Of a DNA stretch of 44,886 bases, positions 1 to 9,317 are shown in pieces. This DNA is from Dethiosulfatibacter aminovorans DSM 17477. Lineage in GTDB: Bacteria > Bacillota > Clostridia > Tissierellales > Dethiosulfatibacteraceae. Positions within the stretch are counted from its first letter, which is position 1, and each line of letters opens with the position of its first letter. The DNA is taken from contig NZ_FQZL01000033.1 of the NCBI RefSeq assembly GCF_900142005.1, positions 1 through 44,886 on the forward strand, given 5' to 3'. A program made the translations under genes and the position numbers. Under the pieces are notes generated by a model. That model made no database searches and was not told the DNA's origin. It saw nothing but the letters and a program-made list of their open reading frames with translations.

Positions 1-124
1 GTCCCAATTTTTCAATAAATGAACGGACCAGAAGAAGCCCTGAATCCGATGAAAGGTTGCCTCCATCAAAATTGTATGAAAGACTTTTGTTGAAATTTAA
101 TGCACTATGCTGTAAACTTGTCAT
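1..124 (-). CDS. IS1380-family transposase, N-terminal 41 codons (partial)
   Basis: The start is ATG at 124 reading leftwards, preceded by an AAAGGAG ribosome binding site. The 41 visible residues contain the pattern LSSDSGLLLVRSFIEKLG, which matches the start of IS1380-type DDE transposases (a Gly-Leu-Leu-Leu-x-Arg stretch followed by a helix ending in Leu-Gly). The catalytic DDE residues lie outside the window, so the family call rests on this N-terminus and on the matching terminal repeat at 296-307. Whether the transposase is intact cannot be judged. Confidence 0.7.
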   Translation of the reverse strand, partial: MTSLQHSALNFNKSLSYNFDGGNLSSDSGLLLVRSFIEKLG

Positions 125-216
125 AGAAAGAACTCCTTTTGTGATATGTTTTTGTTTAGGCACTTAAACTTTACCACAAAATCGGGTTCTTTTCTTTAAT
201 TTTTGATGAAGATTTG

Positions 217-235
217 CTTCACCCAACGGGTGAAG
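217..235. repeat. Subterminal hairpin of the insertion sequence
   Basis: CTTCACCC and GGGTGAAG form a perfect 8-bp inverted repeat around a 3-base loop, between the element's outer end and its transposase promoter region. Similar structures in other insertion sequences block transcription entering from the flanking gene. That role is inferred here. Confidence 0.55.
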
Positions 236-307
236 GACACCTTTTGAGTAACATGTTGAATTTACTGAGTTTTTTGGGTTTTATGTAGTTTTTATGAATA
301 TTCTAGG

Positions 308-1263
308 GTAAATTAGTAGAGAAGCCTGATATTATTTATGCTTCTTCTCCTCATCCACTTGCGTTGGTAGCCGGTATAAAAATAGCAAAAAGGTTTAAAG
401 TACCATGCATATGTGAAGTTAGGGATTTATGGCCAGAGACAATATTTGCATTTGGTAAAACAAAAGAGAAAAGTATTTTAGGACAGTTGCTAATAGCAGG
501 TGAACATTGGATATACAAGAATTCGGACGCATTGGTTTTTCTTAAAGAAGGTGATACGGATTATTTAAGAGAAAGAATGTGGCTTAAAAGCAGTGGGGGT
601 GATATCTCTGACGATAAATGTTACTACATAAACAACGGAGTGGACATTGAAGCGTTTTCTGAACAGATAAGGAGTGAAACAATCTGTGATGAAGATTTAA
701 ATAATGCTAAATTCAAAGTTATATATACAGGTGCGATTCGCCCAATAAATAATGTCGGGAACATATTAGATGCTGCAAAATTAATAGAAGACAATGACAA
801 TGTACAGTTCCTGATTTTTGGGGAGGGTAATCAGCTGGAAATATTGAGAAAGCGCATTGTAGATGAGGGAATTACTAATGTAAAATTAAAAGGGTATGTA
901 GATAAAAAATATATTCCTTATGTTTTAAGCAAATCATCAGTAAATATTTTAAATTACTCACAGAGTAAATACAATTGGTCTAGAGGGAACAGTTCAAATA
1001 AATTGTTTGAGTATATGGCATCAGGAAAACCTATTATCTCAACGGTAAAGATGGGATATTCACCTATTGATAAATATGATTGTGGAATTGCATTGGAAAA
1101 AGATACACCTGAAGCTTTAGCAGATGCAGTAACAGGAATATTTGAAATGTCTGAAGAAAGATATAATGAGATTAGTGGAAATGCCAAGCTAGGAGCTGAA
1201 GATTTTGATTACAAAGTGCTAACGAGTAAGATGATATCATTAATGGAGAGTCAAATGTCATGA
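308..1263 (+). pseudogene. Glycosyltransferase (GT4, WbuB-like), 5' end removed by insertion sequence
   Basis: The frame is open from the edge of the insertion sequence and encodes KPDIIYASSPHPLALVAG followed by EVRDLWPE, hallmarks of the middle of the N-terminal Rossmann domain of WbuB-like GT4 enzymes. The C-terminal donor-binding half is complete and includes FGEGNQ and LFEYMASGKPI. About 100 N-terminal residues are missing, including the usual start and the glycine-rich loop. The first possible start codon, TTG at 364, has no convincing ribosome binding site, and starting there would delete most of the acceptor domain. The enzyme is probably inactive. Its end overlaps the next start by the four bases ATGA, so it was the upstream member of the operon. 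Confidence 0.8.
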
Positions 1264-3110
1264 TAAATGTGCTTAGATCAGTATTATCAGAGTACGGATT
1301 GGGGTGGACAATCAATCGTAATCTTTATTCAGCAAAACTAAAAATAATGACAAAATTTCCTTTTACAGAAAAATTGTTTGAAAAGGATATTGAAATTAAA
1401 CGAATTGATTTATTTGATTTTAATTTGGAAACAATAAGTGATTATTTGTCTAAAATTGATATAGAAGCAAAAGGAGAAATTATTGACATAGCTGATAAGG
1501 CTATGGAGGGCATAATCAAAGGCTTTTCATCAGTTGATTTAAATTTTGGGGATCCTATTAATTGGCATTTGAATCCTTTGACTGGGCTGGGAAACAGCAA
1601 GGATGTAAAATGGTATGAGATTCCTGACTTTGATTCAAATGTAGGGGATATAAAAGTTATTTGGGAAGCCTCTAGATTAACGCATTTTTTATTTTTTGTC
1701 AGGGCGTATTTGATTACTAGAGATAAAAAGTACTACATAGCTTTTTCTAATCAAATTGAGAATTGGTTGAAGAATAATCCATATTCTTATGGATCCAACT
1801 ACAAATGTGGTCAAGAAGCAACTTTACGTATGATTAATGTATTGATAGCATATTCAGTATTTAATGATTATGGATTAATAACTGACGAAGATTCACAGAA
1901 CGTAAAATTGATAGTAGATGGAAGCTATAAAAAAGTGCTATCCAATTTTTTCTATGCACATAAATGTATAAAAAACAATCATACTTTTTCTGAAATACTT
2001 GGAATGATAATTGGAGCCTGGTGCAGTGATGATAGAGAAAAGGTAAAGAAAGCATATAAATTAATGAATTCTGAAATCAGCAATCAATTTTTGCAAGACG
2101 GAGGTTATACACAATATTCATTTAATTATCATAGATTTACACTTCAAATACTGGAATGCCTGCATAAGATTAGTAAAAAAACTGGAATTAGTATAACTGA
2201 AACTGATAGATTGAAGAATAGTGTTTTATTGCTTCATCAAGTGCAAGCAGACAATGGTGATGTACCGAATTATGGGTCAAATGATGGAGCGTTGATATTC
2301 CCATTATCCACTTGCGGCTACAGGGATTTTAGACCTGTATTAAATACGACCTATGCTTTAATTGAAAAAAAGAGATTATATGAAAATGGTCCTTTTGATG
2401 AAGAATTGTTGTGGTTTGGGGATGAGATAGATTTACCGATGGCAGATATAAAGAAAAAATCAGAATCTTTTAATGAATCAGGATATTACACTATAAGACA
2501 TGATGATGGATTCCTTATGACTTGTCTACAAAATTATAAATCTAGACCAGCCCATATGGATCAATTGCATATAGATGTATGGCATAAAGGTGTGAATCTT
2601 CTATGTGATTCTGGGACCTATTCATATGCAAGTGAATTGGGCAAAGAGCTTACTTCTACGATTGGTCACAATATTGTTAAAATATTTGGAGTTGATCAAA
2701 TGAATAAGCATGGAGCTTTTTTGGTGACTGACTGGACTAAAAGAGATTATGTTGAGTTTAATGACTCTAGTTTTTATGGAAGAATGAATTCGAAGAACGG
2801 CTACAGTCATGAAAGAAAGATATTAAAAAAAGAGAATGGTTATTTGATTGAAGATAAATTACTGTCTAAGGCAGGAACCTGTGATTTTATTTTTCATTCA
2901 CCCTGTGAAGTTGAGTTGTCGGAGGAAGGATTTATTTTATTGGCTGACAATAAAAAAATTGCATCAGTGAAAATAAAGGGAAATATAAGAGTCGAAGACT
3001 CTTTTAGTAGCTTGTATTATTTGAGAAAAGATAGAGTTAATAGGATTTGCGTTTCTCGTAAGATTGAGGACGGAGTATGCAAAGTAATGTATGAAATAAA
3101 TTTATACTAA
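1260..3110 (+). CDS. Heparinase II/III-like polysaccharide lyase family protein
   Basis: This 616-residue protein has the two parts of heparinase II/III-like proteins: an alpha-toroid N-terminal half (residues ~130-330, with GQEATLRMINVLIAY, NNHTFSEILGM and NYHRFTLQILECL) and a beta-sandwich C-terminal half starting near residue 400 (RPAHMDQLHIDVWHKG and CDSGTYSY). Family members cleave uronic-acid-containing polysaccharides by beta-elimination. No signal peptide is visible, so it may act in the cytoplasm or leave by an unknown route. The ATGA overlap with the preceding gene shows translational coupling. Its place just before a ManNAc dehydrogenase suggests it acts on, or helps mature, the uronic-acid polymer made here. 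Confidence 0.85.
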   Translation: MINVLRSVLSEYGLGWTINRNLYSAKLKIMTKFPFTEKLFEKDIEIKRIDLFDFNLETISDYLSKIDIEAKGEIIDIADKAMEGIIKGFSSVDLNFGDPINWHLNPLTGLGNSKDVKWYEIPDFDSNVGDIKVIWEASRLTHFLFFVRAYLITRDKKYYIAFSNQIENWLKNNPYSYGSNYKCGQEATLRMINVLIAYSVFNDYGLITDEDSQNVKLIVDGSYKKVLSNFFYAHKCIKNNHTFSEILGMIIGAWCSDDREKVKKAYKLMNSEISNQFLQDGGYTQYSFNYHRFTLQILECLHKISKKTGISITETDRLKNSVLLLHQVQADNGDVPNYGSNDGALIFPLSTCGYRDFRPVLNTTYALIEKKRLYENGPFDEELLWFGDEIDLPMADIKKKSESFNESGYYTIRHDDGFLMTCLQNYKSRPAHMDQLHIDVWHKGVNLLCDSGTYSYASELGKELTSTIGHNIVKIFGVDQMNKHGAFLVTDWTKRDYVEFNDSSFYGRMNSKNGYSHERKILKKENGYLIEDKLLSKAGTCDFIFHSPCEVELSEEGFILLADNKKIASVKIKGNIRVEDSFSSLYYLRKDRVNRICVSRKIEDGVCKVMYEINLY

Positions 3111-3132
3111 AACGAAAAAAGGAAGGCTTAAA

Positions 3133-4353
3133 ATGATTAATATTATAGGACTTGGATATATTGGACTCCCTACAGCTTTGATGTTTGCAAAGAGCGGAAT
3201 TGAAGTGGTTGGTACTGACAATAATGATGAACTTGTGGATTCATTAGCAGAAGGAAGGTTAACATTTGAAGAAGACGGACTTGAAGATTTGTTTAGTTGT
3301 GCAGCAGAAAATGGGATAAAGTTTACATCATCATATCAAAAAACGGATACATATATTATTGCAGTACCTACACCATATATAAAGGAAAATAAAAAGCTTG
3401 ATCCCCAATATGTGATTTCGGCTATAAACAGTGTGTTGGATGTTTGTGAAAAAGGCTCGATAATAATTATAGAATCAACTATATCTCCGGGGTCAATTGA
3501 CAAGTATGTTCGTCCGGAAGTCATAAAAAGAGGTGTAGTGATAGGGAAAGACATTCATCTTGTACATGCACCTGAACGAATAATACCAGGCAATATGATA
3601 TATGAACTTGAGAATAATTCTAGAACCATAGGTGCTGATAGCTTTGAAGTAGGAAATAAAGTCAAAGATTTATATTCAAGCTTTTGCCAAGCTGAGATTG
3701 TTATTACTGATATTAGATCTGCAGAAATGTCAAAAGTTGTTGAAAATACATACAGAGATATAAACATTGCGTTCGCTAATGAATTAGCTAAAATTTGTAG
3801 AACTGACGACATGGATGTTTATGAAATTATCAATACAGCGAACAAACATCCTAGAGTTAATATACTCCAGCCAGGACCAGGGGTAGGTGGCCACTGTATT
3901 TCGGTAGATCCTTGGTTTTTAGTTGGAGATTATCCTGATTTGACTAATTTAATACTTGCAGCTAGAAAGATTAATGATTCTATGCCTGGCCATGTACTTG
4001 GTAGAATCAGAGATATCATGAGAGAACACAAAATTACGGATATATCCAAAATTGGAATTTATGGACTTTCCTACAAGGAAAATGTGGATGATATAAGAGA
4101 GAGTCCCACACTTCAGCTCCTGGAGAGAATGGATGAACACTTGGCTTTTGGAGTAAAGGTTTTTGATCCATTTATTAAGGAAAGAATTGTTGACCACCAA
4201 TTTATGAATTTTGAAGATTTTCTAAATGAAATTGAGATTTTGGTTATTATGACAGCACATGATCACATAAAAAATAATATGGAACAGATAAAAGGGAAGC
4301 TTATTTTAGATACAAAGAATATATGTGGGTTTAATGATGTTTACAAGTTATAA
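3133..4353 (+). CDS. wecC: UDP-N-acetyl-D-mannosamine dehydrogenase
   Basis: This enzyme oxidises UDP-ManNAc to UDP-ManNAcA in the cytoplasm using two NAD+. The 406-residue protein shows the N-terminal NAD-binding loop GLGYIGLPTA, the central ESTISPGS and HAPERIIPG segments, the helix VVENTYRDINIAFANELAK, and the catalytic-cysteine motif GPGVGGHCISVDPWF with Cys255. GHCISVDPWF is characteristic of the WecC branch rather than of UDP-glucose dehydrogenases. An AAGGAAGG-like ribosome binding site precedes the ATG. No UDP-GlcNAc 2-epimerase (WecB) is in the window; it may lie left of the insertion sequence. A related UDP-GlcNAc/GalNAc 6-dehydrogenase is the main alternative. Confidence 0.88.
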   Translation: MINIIGLGYIGLPTALMFAKSGIEVVGTDNNDELVDSLAEGRLTFEEDGLEDLFSCAAENGIKFTSSYQKTDTYIIAVPTPYIKENKKLDPQYVISAINSVLDVCEKGSIIIIESTISPGSIDKYVRPEVIKRGVVIGKDIHLVHAPERIIPGNMIYELENNSRTIGADSFEVGNKVKDLYSSFCQAEIVITDIRSAEMSKVVENTYRDINIAFANELAKICRTDDMDVYEIINTANKHPRVNILQPGPGVGGHCISVDPWFLVGDYPDLTNLILAARKINDSMPGHVLGRIRDIMREHKITDISKIGIYGLSYKENVDDIRESPTLQLLERMDEHLAFGVKVFDPFIKERIVDHQFMNFEDFLNEIEILVIMTAHDHIKNNMEQIKGKLILDTKNICGFNDVYKL

Positions 4354-4441
4354 CATAGAAGAGCAAACATAAAATGGAACAAACATACAGATATTGAGAA
4401 TGGACATAAATATAAGCTTTAAGCGAGGTGTATGGTCTTTT

Positions 4442-5656
4442 ATGAAGATATTGGTTCTAACTTCAATTTATCCACAATTAGATGATGAAAAAAATATAGG
4501 GGTAACACCTGTTGTGCAATATTTTTCTGAAGAATGGGTCAAGCAAGGGCATGAAGTTTTGGTTGTTCATAACTCAAGCCGATATCCCAAGATATTATAT
4601 TTACTGCCAGATAGCGTTTTGAAGAAAATTAATTCAAAATTAGGAATTGTAATTCCCAATTATAGCCAAAGTAAAGAGTTGAATTCAACAATAAATGGCG
4701 TAAAATGTTTTAGATTACCGTTATTGAAAATAATACCTAAGAAGATGTTTTCAGAGAGGCAAATCCAAAAACAACTTATTAAAATTGAAAAATTGTTGGA
4801 TAATGAAAGATTCAAACCAGATTTAATATTGGGGCATTGGGAAAATCCACAGATTCAGTTGATTTCGAAATTGAAAGAAATATTTAATGCAAGAACGGGT
4901 TTAGTCTTTCATGCACTAGTGTATATAAACCAGAGAAGATATACTGATTTGATAACAAATATGATTAAGAATATTGATGTTTTAGGAGCACGTTCTAATG
5001 CAATAGCTTGTGAAGTAAAGAAATTATCACAAAATGCAGTGGAGCCATTTATTTGTTATTCGGGTATTAGCGATAGATATTTTCATGATGTAGATGATTT
5101 TTTTGACTTAATAGGTAAAAAGGTTAAGAACTCATATATTTATGTAGGTCGACTAATAAAAAGGAAAAATATCGATTCATTGATTATGGCTCTCGGTAGT
5201 GTGTATGAAAATAATCGTTTCTCTTTAAATGTTGTTGGAGATGGTGCTGAAAAATACAACTTACAAATGATTTGTGAAAAAAATGAGTTGTCAGATAGAA
5301 TAAGTTTTCTTGGATATAAAAAAAGAAATGATGTTATTGGATTGCTTTGCAAGTCAGAAATTTTTGTTATGATTAGTGATAACGAAACATTTGGTCTTGT
5401 TTATATTGAGGCTATGTCACAGGGATGTATTGTAATAGCTTCAAAAAATGGTGGGATGGACGGTATAATTGTACATGGTTTCAATGGCTTTTTATGTGAA
5501 CAGGGCAATAAGAATGAATTGGCTAGTATTATTACTATGATTAGGAACATGTCTTCACACGAAAAGAATGAAATAGTATTAAATGCATTGAAGACATCAA
5601 GGAAGTTTTCCGATTCAAATGTAGCAAAAAAATATCTTGAGAATGTATTAAGGTAA
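4442..5656 (+). CDS. GT4-family glycosyltransferase
   Basis: I chose ATG 4442 (MKILVLTSIYPQ) because it starts exactly at the first Rossmann strand and follows a GAGG sequence; a TTG at 4394 would add 16 non-conserved residues. The protein has a GT-B layout: N-domain with EEWVKQGHEVLVVH, then a donor domain with YVGRLIKRKN, VVGDGAE and the EX7E motif in ETFGLVYIEAMSQG. It is a retaining cytoplasmic transferase that adds one sugar to the lipid-linked repeat unit. The sugar cannot be deduced. It follows wecC and precedes the membrane polymerase-like gene in the same direction. Confidence 0.82.
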   Translation: MKILVLTSIYPQLDDEKNIGVTPVVQYFSEEWVKQGHEVLVVHNSSRYPKILYLLPDSVLKKINSKLGIVIPNYSQSKELNSTINGVKCFRLPLLKIIPKKMFSERQIQKQLIKIEKLLDNERFKPDLILGHWENPQIQLISKLKEIFNARTGLVFHALVYINQRRYTDLITNMIKNIDVLGARSNAIACEVKKLSQNAVEPFICYSGISDRYFHDVDDFFDLIGKKVKNSYIYVGRLIKRKNIDSLIMALGSVYENNRFSLNVVGDGAEKYNLQMICEKNELSDRISFLGYKKRNDVIGLLCKSEIFVMISDNETFGLVYIEAMSQGCIVIASKNGGMDGIIVHGFNGFLCEQGNKNELASIITMIRNMSSHEKNEIVLNALKTSRKFSDSNVAKKYLENVLR

Positions 5657-5703
5657 TATTTTTACTGAAAAGCTTTACTAGGTAAATTGACAGAGGTTGA
5701 ATT

Positions 5704-7041
5704 ATGTTCTTTTATTTTACAATAAACATACTATTACTAATAACTTTAACACTTACATTTGAATCCATAAGTATTCTAATTGTAGGAATGATGGGTATGC
5801 TTCTTGTAACCTATGTTGTTAATAAAACTAATCTGAAATTTGAAATAGTGTTATCAATAATTTATTTAATAGCAATAATAATGATGTTAGTAGCGTATTG
5901 TGGGTACGATTATCAATATGGAGCCCCATATTTTTCCGGCGGTTCAGATGATTTAGCATTTGAAGAGATGTCAACCTATGTGATGGATGAGGGATATTTA
6001 ATGCCCTATAAATATGCACAGGATCCGAAATTAAGGTATCATAATTCGAAAGGGTTTTTATGGATTATTTCTTGGATTATGAGAGTAGTAGAGAGCTTTG
6101 GTGGTTACCACACAATAGCTTTTCGAGTTTTAAATATAAATTTTTTAATAGCACTAGGGGTTTTGACAACATCATACTTTAAAGAAAATTATGGATTTAG
6201 TGATCATAAAAACTTGATTGTTCTCATTGTTTCGATATTATTTCCAAATGCTATTTATATCAGTGTACATGTTTTTAGAGATACTTTAATAATATTTTTA
6301 TTGTTTTCAGTCTTTTATATTTGGGATAGACTATTGCAAAAAGAAAACATTAGTTTTGTATCTGGATTAAAGACCTTTTTTATTACTGGATTAATAGCAT
6401 ATATTTCATATTGGATAAGAAACCAGAGCTTAGTGTTTATTATTGCCATTATATTGGTTAGTATTTTTCTGAAGAAACACAGACTTAATATAAGAAATTT
6501 TGGAATGTATATGCTGTTATTATTAGTCGCATTGATAATTGCAGATTTATTTAATGTTTTTGATCTGATTGTGGCATTTAATGAAAGATATACTATACAT
6601 AAATTAGAATTAAGTGATGGATTATCAAATGAAATTTTTAAAATACCTCTATTTCCGTTTGGTTTTGTTGTAAGATTCGCATATGGATTGGTTTCGCCAA
6701 TTCCAGTACCAATAATAAAAACTCCAAAGATGTTAACGGATATTAAGCTTTTTTTTGATGTATTAGTGTCATTTGGAACAGTAATGCAAATATTTCTACT
6801 TCCATATTTAGTAAAAAACATATTGAGAATTGATAAGGTATTTATTCTTTTTATTACATTCATGTTAGGTATTGTTGTAACCACTTTCACATTTAGACAT
6901 TTTATTATGTTATATCCCTTTATGTGGATACTGATATTCAGGGAGTTTTTTAGCACGAATGAAAATGATCGGAAATTAATATTTATGGCTACAGCACTAA
7001 GTATTTGTTTTGCGGCAATAATTTATATATTAATTAAGTAA
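5704..7041 (+). CDS. Polytopic membrane protein, probable Wzy-like polysaccharide polymerase
   Basis: The 445-residue protein is almost entirely hydrophobic helices (about ten or more) separated by short loops, with one large loop near residues 75-130 carrying SGGSDDLAFEE. A VFRDTLIIFLL segment resembles the conserved Arg-Asp region of EpsG/Wzy-type polymerases. The cluster has a Wzx flippase and a Wzz chain-length protein but no other candidate polymerase, so Wzy is the expected role. Sequence among Wzy proteins is poorly conserved, and a GT-C-type glycosyltransferase is a realistic alternative because of the acidic Asp-Asp loop. Confidence 0.6.
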   Translation: MFFYFTINILLLITLTLTFESISILIVGMMGMLLVTYVVNKTNLKFEIVLSIIYLIAIIMMLVAYCGYDYQYGAPYFSGGSDDLAFEEMSTYVMDEGYLMPYKYAQDPKLRYHNSKGFLWIISWIMRVVESFGGYHTIAFRVLNINFLIALGVLTTSYFKENYGFSDHKNLIVLIVSILFPNAIYISVHVFRDTLIIFLLFSVFYIWDRLLQKENISFVSGLKTFFITGLIAYISYWIRNQSLVFIIAIILVSIFLKKHRLNIRNFGMYMLLLLVALIIADLFNVFDLIVAFNERYTIHKLELSDGLSNEIFKIPLFPFGFVVRFAYGLVSPIPVPIIKTPKMLTDIKLFFDVLVSFGTVMQIFLLPYLVKNILRIDKVFILFITFMLGIVVTTFTFRHFIMLYPFMWILIFREFFSTNENDRKLIFMATALSICFAAIIYILIK

Positions 7042-7052
7042 AGGATGAAAAT

Positions 7053-8210
7053 ATGAGAATTCTTTTAATAAAAATGTCACCCGTGGAAGGTTTGAATTCT
7101 TCTACTCTGAGAACTTTAGCAGTAGCAGATGGCTTAATTCGATTAGGTCATGAAGTTGACTATATGACGATTCCGATTAGCAATTGTCATGTAATTAATA
7201 AGAATACTAGTATAATTGATTCTTTGAATATTGTTAGAGCAAATCATAATCAACTTTATGATTCTATTACTGTAAGTTCTAAGAAAAAAAGTTCATTAAA
7301 ATCGATTTTTATCAAGTTGTTAAGATCCATTTACCACAAAATATCAATATACGATTATACATATAATATTTCAAAGAATGTAAATATAGACCTTCTAGAT
7401 ACAAAAGAATACGATATTATAATTTCATCATCAGACCCTAAATCATCTCATGTAGCTATGAGAAGATTAATTGATAAAGGCATAAAATATAATAAATGGA
7501 TACAATATTGGGGAGATCCTTTAGCAAATGATATTACACATAAGTCGATGTACCCTAAATGGATTCTAAGGATTATTGAATTTAATCTGTTAAAAACAGC
7601 AGATAGAATTGTTTATGTTTCGCCTTTTACATACAAGCAACAAGTTGATGAATTTCCGAAACTTAGCAAAAAAATGATGTGGGCTCCTATACCATATATC
7701 AAAAAAAAGAATTATGTAAAAACCTTAAATGAAACATATACAGTGGGGTATTTCGGGGCCTACAAGAGTAGAGTAAGGAATATTAATCCTTTGTATAATG
7801 CTTGTAAAAAAATGGAAGGAGTTGTCCATTTGAATATAGCAGGCGATTCAGACATTGTCTTAGAAGAATGCAAAAATGTATGTATATATCCAAGGAAAAA
7901 TGTAGATGATTTAGAAGGAAATTCTGACTTGCTAGTATGTATGTTGAATAGTTCAGGAATGCAAATACCTGGCAAGATATATCATTATGCAGCAACAAAT
8001 AAACCAATACTTGTTTTACTTGATGGAGAAAATAAGGAAGAGATGAAAGAATATTTAGAATCATTTAATCGATATATTATTTGTGATAATAATAAAAAGG
8101 AAATCGAAGATACAATAAATTGGATAATAGAGAATCCAAAAGATTATTCTCCTTGCGAATCGCTGAATTCAGTTTCTATAGCAAGTGAAATCTTAAATGG
8201 TGAAATCTAA
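7053..8210 (+). CDS. Glycosyltransferase, GT-B fold
   Basis: The start ATG follows AAAGGATG at good distance, 11 bases after the polymerase-like gene. The 385-residue protein begins MRILLIKMSPVEG, has a first-domain helix RTLAVADGLIRLGHEVDY, a central YDIIISSSDPKSSH and IQYWGDPLAND region, and a C-terminal donor-like domain with VGYFGAYKSRVRN and GKIYHYAATNKPILVL. The classical EX7E pair is not obvious, so it is a divergent GT4-like enzyme. It probably adds a residue to the repeat unit; donor and linkage are unknown. Confidence 0.7.
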   Translation: MRILLIKMSPVEGLNSSTLRTLAVADGLIRLGHEVDYMTIPISNCHVINKNTSIIDSLNIVRANHNQLYDSITVSSKKKSSLKSIFIKLLRSIYHKISIYDYTYNISKNVNIDLLDTKEYDIIISSSDPKSSHVAMRRLIDKGIKYNKWIQYWGDPLANDITHKSMYPKWILRIIEFNLLKTADRIVYVSPFTYKQQVDEFPKLSKKMMWAPIPYIKKKNYVKTLNETYTVGYFGAYKSRVRNINPLYNACKKMEGVVHLNIAGDSDIVLEECKNVCIYPRKNVDDLEGNSDLLVCMLNSSGMQIPGKIYHYAATNKPILVLLDGENKEEMKEYLESFNRYIICDNNKKEIEDTINWIIENPKDYSPCESLNSVSIASEILNGEI

Positions 8211-8242
8211 TATTATTGTAAAGAAAGGAAATATAGAATAAT

Positions 8243-8266
8243 ATGGTTTTATTGGTGAACGAATGA
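8243..8266 (+). other. Seven-codon ORF overlapping the start of the WecF-type gene (possible coupling leader)
   Basis: ATG 8243 opens a reading frame of seven codons (MVLLVNE) whose TGA at 8264-8266 overlaps the next gene's ATG 8263 as ATGA. An AAGGAAA sequence lies about 12 bases upstream of this small frame, whereas the 8263 start has no ribosome binding site of its own. Translation of the small frame could therefore deliver ribosomes to the downstream start. The frame is short enough to be chance. Confidence 0.3.
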
Positions 8267-9300
8267 GATACTTGCATGTATGTAGTAATGAAAAATTTAT
8301 ACCCGATTATATTGATTTTATCAATCGTAATTTTGATTCTGATGAACATAAGTTTCTTGTTATCAAATCAAGCAAATATGAAATTGAGAAAAATGAGCAG
8401 GTTGTAGTAATTGACAATGTGAAAGACAGTATAAGATTATTGAATAAACATATGAAAGAAAGTAAAAAGATAATATTTCACAGTTTAATTAACACTCATT
8501 TAATATATTTTCTTTTTATTCATAAGAGTTTTCTTAGAAAAACCTACTGGGTTGTCTGGGGAGCGGACTTATATACTTATCAAAATAAGTCAAGAAATTT
8601 TAAAGAATATTTAAAACACTCATTGAGAAAATTTGTCTATAGTCGTATTCATGGCATAGTTACACATATATATGGAGATTATGAATTAGCAAAAAAATGG
8701 TATGGAGTAAAAGGTGAATATTTTTATTCTTTTATGTATCCAAGCAATTTATATAAGGAATATAGTCTTGAACCTAAAAAGGAAGAGGAAACAACATTTA
8801 TTCAAGTTGGAAACTCTGCAGATCCTAGCAATAATCATTTGGAAATATTTGAGAAATTAAGTGGATACAAAAATGAAAATATTAAAATTTTCTGTCCTCT
8901 ATCATATGGTAATTCAAAATACAGAGATGAAATTATCAAATCAGGGAAAGAAATATTTCATGATAAATTTGAACCCTTTATAGATTTTTTGCCATTTGAG
9001 GAATATTTAGATATTTTAGGAAGGACCGATATTGCAATATTTAATCATAAGAGGCAGCAGGCGATGGGTAACATTACTACACTTCTAGGATTAGGGAAGA
9101 AAGTTTATATAAGGGATGATATCACTACTTGGGGTGTTTATATTAAATATGGAATAAAATTATACGAAACAAACAGTAGTCTCAATAATTTATTTGAGAA
9201 AATGGATAAAAAAATAATATGTGAAAATATCAAAAAAATAAAAGAAATATTTTCGGAAGAAAAATTAATAGATGATTTAGATTCAATATTTAAGTCTTAA
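8263..9300 (+). CDS. WecF-type TDP-Fuc4NAc transferase (GT56 family)
   Basis: The 345-residue protein begins MRYLHVCSNEKFIPDYIDFI and carries WVVWGADLY and ITTLLGLGKKVYIRDD, patterns of the WecF/GT56 family. That family transfers 4-acetamido-4,6-dideoxygalactose from dTDP-Fuc4NAc onto the lipid-linked intermediate in enterobacterial common antigen assembly. The same cluster carries RmlA, RmlB and WecE, which make the donor, so the call is supported by context. The start at 8263 lacks a good ribosome binding site and may depend on coupling from a seven-codon frame. The acceptor in this organism is unknown. Confidence 0.8.
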   Translation: MRYLHVCSNEKFIPDYIDFINRNFDSDEHKFLVIKSSKYEIEKNEQVVVIDNVKDSIRLLNKHMKESKKIIFHSLINTHLIYFLFIHKSFLRKTYWVVWGADLYTYQNKSRNFKEYLKHSLRKFVYSRIHGIVTHIYGDYELAKKWYGVKGEYFYSFMYPSNLYKEYSLEPKKEEETTFIQVGNSADPSNNHLEIFEKLSGYKNENIKIFCPLSYGNSKYRDEIIKSGKEIFHDKFEPFIDFLPFEEYLDILGRTDIAIFNHKRQQAMGNITTLLGLGKKVYIRDDITTWGVYIKYGIKLYETNSSLNNLFEKMDKKIICENIKKIKEIFSEEKLIDDLDSIFKS

Positions 9301-9317
9301 CCTATGGGAGGAATATT

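Larger units (their letters stand above)
1..307 (-). mobile_element. IS1380-family insertion sequence, transposase-start end (partial)
   Basis: The window opens inside an insertion sequence whose outer end appears to be position 307. Read on the minus strand the element begins CCTAGAATATTC, and CCTAGA is the typical start of IS1380-family terminal inverted repeats (ISEcp1 is an example). It then holds a subterminal hairpin (217-235), a ribosome binding site and the transposase start codon at 124. The rest of the element and its other inverted repeat lie left of the window, so the 4-bp target duplication typical of the family cannot be checked. Immediately to the right a glycosyltransferase reading frame resumes mid-gene, so the element sits inside that gene. 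Confidence 0.75.

Noticed and set aside
6315..6956. 213-codon minus-strand frame inside the polymerase-like gene
   Set aside because: It is antisense to a hydrophobic, AT-rich gene, has low-complexity composition and no ribosome binding site.
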